From: Haliscomenobacter sp040401995
GTDB taxonomy: Bacteria > Bacteroidota > Bacteroidia > Chitinophagales > Saprospiraceae
Direction of reading: 5' to 3'
Assembly (NCBI GenBank): GCA_040401995.1
Contig: JBBANM010000002.1
Span: 62,001 to 126,000, forward strand
Length of the DNA stretch: 64,000 nt
Shown: positions 57,224-64,000 of the stretch, one piece after another
How positions within the stretch are numbered: position 1 is the stretch's first letter
How the letters are laid out: every line of letters starts with the position of its first letter
Position numbers and translations under genes: made by a program
Notes under the pieces: model-generated
The model's database searches: none
Told to the model about the DNA's origin: nothing
The model's input: the letters and a program-made list of their open reading frames with translations, nothing else

Positions 57224-57994
57224 TTATTGCTTGGTCGCTTGGAGAAGACCGTTCAAGTCTGGATCAGCAACTACCTCAGTACGACGGTTAGTAGCTTTGC
57301 CAGCTTTGGTAGTGTTATCGCCTTTTGGCATGGTATCTCCACGGCCAACTGCAGCTACCTGAGCTGGGTTAACACCGTTTTTAACCAACTCACGACAAAC
57401 AGCCAAAGCACGGTAAGAAGACAACTGCCAGTTGTCACCCAAAGCAGATCCTTTAGAAACTTTATCAGTATCGGTGTTACCCTCAACCAATACTTTCAAT
57501 TTTGGATTGCTCTTCAAGGTAGTAGCCAACTGAACGATTGCACTTTTCTGAGATTTTGTCAATGCATAAGCTGCAGAGCCAAAGCTTACTGGCTGACCAG
57601 TAGTGATGTACAAACGACCGTCTTTTTCTTCTAGACCCAAGCCGCTAGACTTGTAGCTAGCGAAGATGCCATTGATTTCTGATTTCACCTTGGTCAATTC
57701 AGAAGAGGTCATGTCCAATTTTGATTGAACAGCAGCAACTTGAGTTTTAGTTGCATCAAGATCTTTGCGCAGACTGGCAATTTCGCCATTCATACGAGCC
57801 TTTTCGGCTTCCATAGAGCTTTTCAGGGTAGCGTTATCAGCTTCCAGGCTCTTTACTTTAGCTTGTGTTTCAGCCAACGCCTTATCGGCAGCTTCTTTGC
57901 TAGCCAGCAGTTCGTTGAATTTCTTTTTGGAAACACAAGATTGCAAAGAACCAAGCGCAAGAACAACCACCAATAAGTTGAGTACTAGACGCAT
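57224..57994 (-). CDS. OmpA family lipoprotein with a coiled coil
   Basis: The 256-residue protein starts MRLVLNLLVVVLALGSLQSC, a lipoprotein signal with LQSC lipobox. Residues 25-125 form a long heptad-rich helix (NELLASKEAADKALAETQAKVKSLEADNATLKSSMEAEKARMNGEI). The C-terminal OmpA/MotB-type domain has KVLVEGNTDTDKVSKGSALGDNWQLSSYRALAVCRELVKNGVNPAQVAAVGRGDTMPKGDNTTKAGKATNRRTEVVADP. It should be anchored in the outer membrane and bind peptidoglycan. The longer frame from 58090 is rejected; a TATCTTTG box at 58111-58118 lies upstream of the ATG at 57994. Confidence 0.88.
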   Translation of the reverse strand: MRLVLNLLVVVLALGSLQSCVSKKKFNELLASKEAADKALAETQAKVKSLEADNATLKSSMEAEKARMNGEIASLRKDLDATKTQVAAVQSKLDMTSSELTKVKSEINGIFASYKSSGLGLEEKDGRLYITTGQPVSFGSAAYALTKSQKSAIVQLATTLKSNPKLKVLVEGNTDTDKVSKGSALGDNWQLSSYRALAVCRELVKNGVNPAQVAAVGRGDTMPKGDNTTKAGKATNRRTEVVADPDLNGLLQATKQ

Positions 57995-58110
57995 GATGTT
58001 AAAGTTTAAATTGAGTAAATTGAGTTGTAAGTTGTTTTCAGATTTTTTGAGGGCCTTCACGAGGATGGGCTCAATTCTAGTGCAAAACAAGAGATATTTT
58101 CCGAATAAAA

Positions 58111-58118
58111 CAAAGATA
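58111..58118 (-). promoter_or_regulatory. Predicted -7 box TATCTTTG
   Basis: On the minus strand this matches TAnnTTTG and gives a leader of about 110 nt for the OmpA lipoprotein gene at 57994. Confidence 0.4.
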
Positions 58119-58145
58119 ATCTTAAATTTATTAGACTATATAGCT

Positions 58146-58309
58146 TTAAGGAACGGTTAAAAAATAAATTGACACTTTATCCTTGCTCTTTTGCCGCCAC
58201 TCTTCCTATCTTTTTCGTTACAATGCCCCACATTGCGCCTCAAAAGATAGTTGATTGGCAACAAAATAACAGCGGCTAAAATGTCAATTTATTATTCACC
58301 CGTTCCTAA
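58146..58309 (+). repeat. Element B, copy 3 (164-bp palindromic repeat)
   Basis: Ends TTAAGGAACGG and CCGTTCCTAA match copy 2, and inner arms CTATCTTTT / AAAAGATAG and CAATG / CATTG are kept. The second arm pair carries compensating changes: AAATTGACA on the left and TGTCAATTT on the right, versus AAAGTACCA and TGGTACTTT in copy 2. This paired change supports selection for, or recent copying of, the folded form. Confidence 0.86.
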
Positions 58310-58355
58310 TCTATTTTTCAATTGCACCAACAATGTGCTAATCAGCGGAAAGCAC

Positions 58356-58386
58356 TTGGGACAACCGAATAAAATCTCTATTTTTG
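58356..58386 (+). promoter_or_regulatory. Predicted promoter, TTG-N20-TATTTTTG
   Basis: TTG at 58356-58358 and TATTTTTG at 58379-58386 are spaced by 20 nt, the full Bacteroidota sigma-A pattern. It lies about 75 nt upstream of the alpha/beta hydrolase ATG at 58460. Confidence 0.55.
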
Positions 58387-58459
58387 CCGTTACTGCTTGA
58401 TTATTTTGATTGATCGTAGATAGCAGCCCAATATTTTTTTGATCATTAAAGCGGTTTAA

Positions 58460-59242
58460 ATGAATTTCGATCTGATAGAAGAAGGGAATTTTAAATACAT
58501 GGAATCGAAAGGCGGGGAAGAGACCTTGTTGTTGCTTCATGGTTTATTTGGCGCGCTCTCCAATTTTGAAGGTATAGTGCAGCACTTTTCAGGTAAGTAC
58601 AATGTAGTTGCCCCAATATTACCAATTCTTGAACTTCCGGTTCGCGAGGTTTCGGTAATAGGTCTGGTAGCACACATTGCAGATTTTATCAAATACAAAG
58701 GCTACAATAAAGTGCACGTGCTGGGTAATTCGCTTGGCGGGCATATCGCTTTGCTTTTTACTCTTGCTCATCCTGATAAAGTGAGCTCGCTCATCCTTAC
58801 GGGTAGTTCCGGTCTTTTTGAAAGTGCAATGGGTACTAGCTTCCCAAAGCGCGGTGATTTTGAATACATCAAGAAAAAAACGCAAGATACTTTCTTCGAT
58901 CCTACGGTGGCAACTCCCGAATTGATCCAAGAAGTGTATGACATCGTCAACGACCGCAACAAAGCCATTCGAGTTATTGCAACTTCCAAATCAGCGGTTC
59001 GCCATAACCTGGGCGATAAGTTGCATCAGATTACCGTACCCACTTTATTGGTATGGGGACGCCAGGATCAAATTACTCCTGCATTTGTTGGCGAAAAGTT
59101 CCACGAAATGATCAAACATTCCCAACTCTATTTCATCGATCAATGCGGTCATGCTCCGATGATGGAAAAGAAAGAGGAATTCAACAAGTACTTGGAAACA
59201 TTTCTTGAAGAAGTAACGGCTGCAAAGGCATTGAGCGAATAA
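58460..59242 (+). CDS. Alpha/beta hydrolase
   Basis: The 260-residue protein has the alpha/beta hydrolase fold: LLLLHGLFGALSNF (oxyanion region HG), VHVLGNSLGGHIALLF with nucleophile Ser in GNSLGG, a catalytic Asp in LLVWGRQDQITP, and the catalytic His in QCGHAPMMEKKEEF. There is no signal peptide, so it acts in the cytoplasm. It could be an esterase or C-C bond hydrolase; the substrate is unknown. The M1 peptidase gene follows 34 nt later on the same strand. Confidence 0.88.
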   Translation: MNFDLIEEGNFKYMESKGGEETLLLLHGLFGALSNFEGIVQHFSGKYNVVAPILPILELPVREVSVIGLVAHIADFIKYKGYNKVHVLGNSLGGHIALLFTLAHPDKVSSLILTGSSGLFESAMGTSFPKRGDFEYIKKKTQDTFFDPTVATPELIQEVYDIVNDRNKAIRVIATSKSAVRHNLGDKLHQITVPTLLVWGRQDQITPAFVGEKFHEMIKHSQLYFIDQCGHAPMMEKKEEFNKYLETFLEEVTAAKALSE

Positions 59243-59276
59243 ACAAACTAACCAACAGCAAAAAAATAACCACCAC

Positions 59277-61925
59277 ATGAAAAATTTTTATTGGTTGTTT
59301 TTAGGCTTTTTTTTAGCAGCCTGCGCTACTAAGAAACTGCCAGATACAGCCCTGACTCCACCTGTTTTTGAAAAACAAATGCTGGATACCCTGGTAGTAG
59401 AGCCCACCGAAGAAGAGACCGATGAAGATGCTCCCGAAGAAATGGAAACAGCGGCCGTTGAACTGACTTTACCCCCTTATGCGCCAAGCTATAAAAGAAC
59501 CAACGACCTGATCCACACCAAACTTGATGTGCGGTTTAATTGGGAAAAAGAGGAAGTCATCGGTAAAGCATCGCTTAAATTGAAACCGCTTTTCTACCCT
59601 ACCGCTTCGCTTACGCTGGATGCAAAAGGGTTTGAGTTAAAAAAAGTGGCGCTCCAAACTGCCACTGGTGATCAAACGCTAAAATATACCTATGATTCCT
59701 CTCGATTGGTGATCAATTTGGGTCGCACGTACACGCGCAACGAGGAATACACCATCAACATAGAGTACATCGCTCGCCCAACCAGTTCTGGCGGTAGCGC
59801 AGCGATTACTTCCAATAAGGGGTTGTTTTTCATCAATCCACGCAAAGAGGATGGGGATAAACCGCAACAAATATGGACGCAAGGGGAAACAGAATGGAAT
59901 TCGCGTTGGTTTCCAACCATCGATGTACCTAACGAAAGAACAACGGAAGAAATCTACATCACGGTTGATAAAAAGTTTGTCACCCTATCCAATGGCCTTT
60001 TGACTGCCTCTACCAACAATCCAGATGGCACCCGTACTGATTATTGGAAAATGGATCAGCCACACTCCCCTTACCTATTTATGTTAGCAGTAGGTGAATT
60101 TGCAGTGGTCAAAGACAAATGGCGCAACATCGAATTGTCCTATTATGTTGAACCGGCTTACAAGGACGATGCCCGCGATATTTTTGCCCATACGCCAGAA
60201 ATGTTGGAATTTTTCTCCACCAAACTCGGTGTTGTTTATCCTTGGCCTAAGTTTGCACAAATCACCGTGCGCGACTACGTATCGGGCGCCATGGAAAATA
60301 CCACGGCTGTTATTTTTGGCGAAAACGAACAAAAACACAAACGCGAGCTGATCGACAACTTCAATGATCGGGTGGTAGCACACGAGATGTTTCACCACTG
60401 GTTTGGCGATTATGTGACTACTGAAAGCTGGCCTAACCTCACCCTCAATGAAGGTTTTGCCAACTACAGCGAGTACCTTTGGTTTGAGCACAAATATGGC
60501 ATTGATGAAGCCGATCATCACCTGCAAACGGAATGGGAAGGCTATTTCAATGAAGCAGCTACCAAAGTACACCCCCTAATCTACTTTGGCTATAAAGACA
60601 AAGAAGTGATGTTTGATGCGCACAGCTATAACAAAGGTGGATCGGTACTACACATGCTCCGTACGTACGTGGGCGACGATGCTTTCTTTACTGCGCTCAA
60701 TCGCTATTTGACTAAAAACGCGGGGACGTCGGTAGAAATCCACCAACTCCGCCTGGCTTTTGAAGAAGTGACAGGCGAAGACCTTAACTGGTTTTTCAAT
60801 CAATGGTACTTGGCTGCGGGTCATCCTGAACTTACAATTTCAACCTCCTATGATGCTGATACCAAAGAGGTAACACTGGATGTTAAGCAAACCCAAGAAC
60901 CCAAAGAGGGCGTGCCTTCTATTTTTCAGCTACCAGTAAATGTTGACATCTATGCTGGCGGCGAGAAAAAACGCCATGCTATTTTTATCAACCAACGGGA
61001 ACAGGTGTTCCATTTCCCAGCCGCTACCGAGCCATCTTTAGTGAATTTTGATGGGGATCGGGTACTCTTGGCCATTGTTCAAGATGATAAATCCAATGAC
61101 GCACTCGTGTTTCAATTTAACAATGCTCCCAAATACCTCGACCGCTATGAAGCCCTCGATCGTTTGGTGGCTGCGGAAAGCGAACAATTGGGAGATATTC
61201 TGAAAAAAGGACTCAAGGATCCTTCTTGGGTCATCCGCAATTTGGCCATCCAAAATTTGCCAGAAGAATCAGATGAGGAAACGCTCAAGACTTTGGAGCA
61301 CTTGGCGCAAAAAGATCCGCACAGCGAAGTAAGAAGCGCGGCACTGGAAAGTTTGTCGGCGCAGAGCGATAGCGTAGTGGTTGATATCGCTAAAAAATTA
61401 GTGGAAAAGGATCAGGCTTATCCGGTTATTGGCGCTGCTTTGCAAATCATCAACGATAATGATAGCGACGAAGGTTTGGTTTATGCGCAAAAGCTCGAAG
61501 GAGAAAGCAACGCTACTATCAGTGCAGCGGTAGGCGCCATATACAAAGAAACTGGCAATCCGAAGTACTTGCCGTTTTTTCAAAAGAAATTGGCCACTGC
61601 TGATGGGATGGACGCGGTTAGTCTGTACGAAAGCTATGTTTCCTTGGTGGCCAAGGCAAGTGATGCCGAAGTCAATACCGCCACCGAGACTTTAAAAGGC
61701 ATTGCCAAAGACAACCGCCAATCTTTGTACCGCCGGTTCGCTGCCACCAAGGCAATTTTTGATTTGCGCAACAGCTTCCGCTCCAAAGGGTCAAAGTCGA
61801 CAACTGCTGCTGCCGACAAAGAAAAATTCAAAGCCAAAGCCGCCGAATTGACCGATATTTTGATAGACATCAAAAAAACAGAAAGCAACCCAGAGCTTAA
61901 ATCGGTTTACGAACGCATCAATTAG
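59277..61925 (+). CDS. M1 family aminopeptidase, lipoprotein
   Basis: The 882-residue metallopeptidase starts MKNFYWLFLGFFLAACATKK with a lipobox AAC. After an acidic linker come the M1 N-terminal beta domain, the GAMEN exopeptidase motif (VSGAMENTTAVIFGE), and the zinc site VVAHEMFHHWFGDYVTTESWPNLTLNEGFANYSEYL (HEMFH and Glu of NEGFA). The C-terminal part has HEAT-like repeats (VIRNLAIQNLPEESDEETLKTLEHLAQKDPHSEVRSAALESL). It removes N-terminal residues from peptides in the periplasm or at the cell surface. A terminator hairpin follows the stop. Confidence 0.93.
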   Translation: MKNFYWLFLGFFLAACATKKLPDTALTPPVFEKQMLDTLVVEPTEEETDEDAPEEMETAAVELTLPPYAPSYKRTNDLIHTKLDVRFNWEKEEVIGKASLKLKPLFYPTASLTLDAKGFELKKVALQTATGDQTLKYTYDSSRLVINLGRTYTRNEEYTINIEYIARPTSSGGSAAITSNKGLFFINPRKEDGDKPQQIWTQGETEWNSRWFPTIDVPNERTTEEIYITVDKKFVTLSNGLLTASTNNPDGTRTDYWKMDQPHSPYLFMLAVGEFAVVKDKWRNIELSYYVEPAYKDDARDIFAHTPEMLEFFSTKLGVVYPWPKFAQITVRDYVSGAMENTTAVIFGENEQKHKRELIDNFNDRVVAHEMFHHWFGDYVTTESWPNLTLNEGFANYSEYLWFEHKYGIDEADHHLQTEWEGYFNEAATKVHPLIYFGYKDKEVMFDAHSYNKGGSVLHMLRTYVGDDAFFTALNRYLTKNAGTSVEIHQLRLAFEEVTGEDLNWFFNQWYLAAGHPELTISTSYDADTKEVTLDVKQTQEPKEGVPSIFQLPVNVDIYAGGEKKRHAIFINQREQVFHFPAATEPSLVNFDGDRVLLAIVQDDKSNDALVFQFNNAPKYLDRYEALDRLVAAESEQLGDILKKGLKDPSWVIRNLAIQNLPEESDEETLKTLEHLAQKDPHSEVRSAALESLSAQSDSVVVDIAKKLVEKDQAYPVIGAALQIINDNDSDEGLVYAQKLEGESNATISAAVGAIYKETGNPKYLPFFQKKLATADGMDAVSLYESYVSLVAKASDAEVNTATETLKGIAKDNRQSLYRRFAATKAIFDLRNSFRSKGSKSTTAAADKEKFKAKAAELTDILIDIKKTESNPELKSVYERIN

Positions 61926-61950
61926 CGTTTGTAGGCTTGAACGGGCCTTG

Positions 61951-61996
61951 AAAAAGCTGCTTTTAAGACATTAATGCTTAAAAGCAGCTTTTTTTA
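61951..61996 (+). terminator. Intrinsic terminator after the M1 peptidase gene
   Basis: A 13-bp stem AAGCTGCTTTTAA (61954-61966) / TTAAAAGCAGCTT (61978-61990) with an 11-nt loop is followed by a run of T. Confidence 0.85.
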
Positions 61997-62156
61997 TGTT
62001 TTTGTGCAACAATTTATCTGGTTTAGGCTCTTTACTTTTATACCAATTTTCTTGTTACTTTGTAGACTTTATTGCTGATACTTCTGCTAATTCCCCACTT
62101 CGCTTCGTATCAGCAACAATGGCAGTTTTTTTACTTCAAAAAAATCAGAGGGCGCG

Positions 62157-64000
62157 ATGTTAGATAATTACCGATTGCTCATAGAAAAACTGGATGCGTT
62201 CATTCGCAAATATTATCTCAACCAGTTGATTAGAGGAAGTTTGTACAGCATTGGGTTGATTCTCTTCCTGTTTTTGGCCACCACTACGTTGGAATATTTT
62301 TACTATTTCAGTACTACGGGTCGTAAGCTCCTGTTCTATTCTTTTATCGGGGTCAGCGCAGTTGCATTGTGGGGTTGGGTACTTTCTCCTTTGCTCAAGT
62401 ATTTCCGATTGGGGCAACTCATCAGCCATGAAAAAGCGGCGGAAATTGTGGGCAGTCATTTTGGTAATGTAAAAGACAAATTGCTGAATATCCTCCAGCT
62501 GCGCCATCAAGCGGATTCCGAAGAAAATAAGGATCTGATCTTGGCCAGCATCAATCAAAAATCGGAGGAAATTAAACCTGTTCCTTTTCAGGCAGCAATT
62601 AACCTCAATCAAAACCGCAAATACCTGCGTTTTGCTTTGCCTCCGCTGTTGTTGTTGCTGATTTTACTTTTTGCCGCCCCTAGCATTATCCGCGACAGCG
62701 CCGATCGCCTCTTGCACAATGGTCGCGAATTTTTACGCCCTGCTCCTTTTAAGTTTTTTGTCCCTGAAGATTCCCTAGCAGTAGTGCAATACGAAGATTA
62801 TGAACTCCGCGTCAAAGTGGAGGGAGATCAATTGCCCAACGAAGTTTTTATCAACATCGACAATTACGAATACCGCCTGAAAAAAGATTCTCCAACGGAG
62901 TTCACTTATACCTTTAGCAAAGTTCAAAAAGACGTTCCTTTCCGCCTCAATGCAGGCGATGTTTCTTCGCTGCGCTACAATTTGGAAGTACTCAAGAAGC
63001 CTAATATCCGCGATTTTGAAGTAAAGTTGCATTTTCCAAGTTACATTGGTCGCCAGGATGAATTGTTGAACAATGTTGGCGACTTGGTTTTGCCAGTGGG
63101 CACCAAAGTAGATTGGATCTTCAATACTGAGTCGACGGATTTGGTACGCCTCAAATTCTCGCGCGGTCAAAAAACAATGGAAGCAACCCGTCAAGGCAAT
63201 GATCTGTTTTTGTTCAGCAAAAAAGCAATGCTTGACGAGTCTTATAAGTTGCTGATCGCTAACCAGGCGCTTCCCAAAGGCGATAGCGTCAATTACGCCA
63301 TTACCATTATCCCTGATCAATATCCCGACATCCGCGCAGAGCGTTTCAGCGATAGCACCAATACCCAAGTGCAATATTTCGCCGGCGACGCCAGTGATGA
63401 TTATGGCCTACGTGGTCTTACCTTTAATTACCGCATTCGGAAATCAGGCGGCAGCCAAGCGCCCGAGCAAAAAAAATTGATCCAGCGCCCCGAAGGAAAG
63501 CAAACCCAATTTGAATATTCCTTCGATGTATCTGAGTTGGGGCTTCAACCAGGCGATGAACTATCGTACTTTTTTGAAGTGTACGATAACGATGCTGTCA
63601 ACGGCAGCAAATCAGCGCGTACGGGCATGATGGTCTACTCGATGCCTACGGTAAAAGAAATGGAGGCCAAAGCCGAAAAGAATGACGACAAAATCAAGGA
63701 TAACCTCAAAGATGCCTTACTCGAATCCAAAAAACTGGAGAACGAGCTAAAAAAACTGCGGGAAAAACTATTGCAGGAAAAAGACCTCAACTGGCAGACC
63801 CGTAAGCAAATGGAAAAACTACTGGATCGCCAAAAAGAATTGGAGAAACAGATCGAAGAGGCGAAAAAAGCCTTTGAGGAAAACCAGAAAAACGAGGAAA
63901 AGCTCGGCGAAAATCAAAACGAGGAAACCGAGGCCAAGGAAGAAAAGATGGAAGAACTCTTCAAAGCGTTGGAAAACGAAGAGATGAAAGAGTTAATGAA
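62157..64000 (+). CDS. DUF4175 family membrane protein (N-terminal part)
   Basis: The frame opens at an ATG at 62157 (MLDNYRLLIEKLDAFIRKYYLNQLIRG) and stays open to the right edge, giving about 614 residues of a protein that is usually above 1000. Three hydrophobic segments lie at about residues 28-50, 58-80 and 158-180, followed by a large beta-rich extracytoplasmic region (VPEDSLAVVQYEDYELRVKV, YPDIRAERFSDSTNTQVQYFAGDASDDYGLRGLTFNYRI). From about residue 500 a long coiled coil begins (KEMEAKAEKNDDKIKDNLKD, EKLLDRQKELEKQIEEAKKAFEENQ). This is the layout of DUF4175 proteins of Bacteroidota; function unknown. Several minus-strand frames across it are shadows. Confidence 0.85.
   Translation, partial: MLDNYRLLIEKLDAFIRKYYLNQLIRGSLYSIGLILFLFLATTTLEYFYYFSTTGRKLLFYSFIGVSAVALWGWVLSPLLKYFRLGQLISHEKAAEIVGSHFGNVKDKLLNILQLRHQADSEENKDLILASINQKSEEIKPVPFQAAINLNQNRKYLRFALPPLLLLLILLFAAPSIIRDSADRLLHNGREFLRPAPFKFFVPEDSLAVVQYEDYELRVKVEGDQLPNEVFINIDNYEYRLKKDSPTEFTYTFSKVQKDVPFRLNAGDVSSLRYNLEVLKKPNIRDFEVKLHFPSYIGRQDELLNNVGDLVLPVGTKVDWIFNTESTDLVRLKFSRGQKTMEATRQGNDLFLFSKKAMLDESYKLLIANQALPKGDSVNYAITIIPDQYPDIRAERFSDSTNTQVQYFAGDASDDYGLRGLTFNYRIRKSGGSQAPEQKKLIQRPEGKQTQFEYSFDVSELGLQPGDELSYFFEVYDNDAVNGSKSARTGMMVYSMPTVKEMEAKAEKNDDKIKDNLKDALLESKKLENELKKLREKLLQEKDLNWQTRKQMEKLLDRQKELEKQIEEAKKAFEENQKNEEKLGENQNEETEAKEEKMEELFKALENEEMKELM

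Larger units (their letters stand above)
57995..58459. other. Divergent intergenic region holding promoters and element B copy 3
   Basis: These 465 bp contain the minus-strand box for the OmpA lipoprotein gene, element B copy 3 (58146-58309), and the promoter for the alpha/beta hydrolase. No further gene is seen. Confidence 0.6.

Overview
The window looks like a chromosomal segment of a Bacteroidota bacterium, most likely of the Saprospiria (Saprospiraceae-type). The signs are an Oar-like TonB-dependent receptor, a GldD gliding lipoprotein, a PorE-like OmpA/PD40/TPR protein, families largely confined to this phylum (DUF4294, DUF4175, a 31-residue COX24/mS38-type ribosomal protein), few Shine-Dalgarno sites, and repeated TAnnTTTG promoter -7 boxes. 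No tRNA, rRNA, CRISPR, transposase or phage gene was recognised. Gene content is mostly housekeeping and cell envelope. The accessory signal lies in palindromic repeats, a split gene cluster and one small regulatory locus.

Layout. 0-10.6 kb: truncated aldehyde dehydrogenase, YqeY, ScpA, a lipoprotein/MoxR ATPase/DUF5682 operon, a YkvA-type protein, two M24 peptidases (one a Tat lipoprotein) and a FrnE-like DsbA protein. 10.6-21.6 kb: adjoining copies of two palindromic repeats, a frameshifted Oar-like receptor, then minus-strand genes (TAXI solute receptor with a fused FAD/Fe-S dehydrogenase, OmpA, DUF4294, hemA). 21.9-32.4 kb: aspS, a GH13/DinB/acyltransferase run, deoC, a SPOR protein, rodA, tgt and an LptF/G permease. 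32.8-45.4 kb: ECF sigma factor, mutY, ssb, gldD, DUF5691, a CNNM/CBS protein, ftcD, a PorE-like protein, a haem-site FG-GAP lipoprotein and a short barrel protein. 45.4-51.4 kb: M20 amidohydrolase, a glycosyltransferase, then a 43-residue lipoprotein, a single-domain ModE regulator, a large palindrome and a TonB receptor. 51.5-64 kb: RNase G with a structured leader, the mS38-type protein, TPR lipoprotein and HU on the minus strand; yicC-gmk-apaG, an OmpA lipoprotein, an alpha/beta hydrolase, an M1 aminopeptidase and a truncated DUF4175 protein.

Most notable points. (1) A palindrome with a core resembling a proteobacterial Mo-box (CGTTATAT-N8-AAATAACG) lies between a ModE-type regulator and a TonB receptor, predicting a molybdate- or tungstate-controlled outer-membrane receptor. 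(2) Two families of long palindromic repeats occur three times each: element A (162 bp in every copy) and element B (164 bp, one copy 184 bp). (3) The MoxR/DUF5682 pair is separated by about 31 kb from its usual companion DUF5691, which sits next to gldD; the gldE gene expected between ssb and gldD is absent and an element B lies in the gap. (4) Two genes carry likely inactivating lesions: a missing T in the Oar-like receptor and a TAG near the start of the DinB gene.
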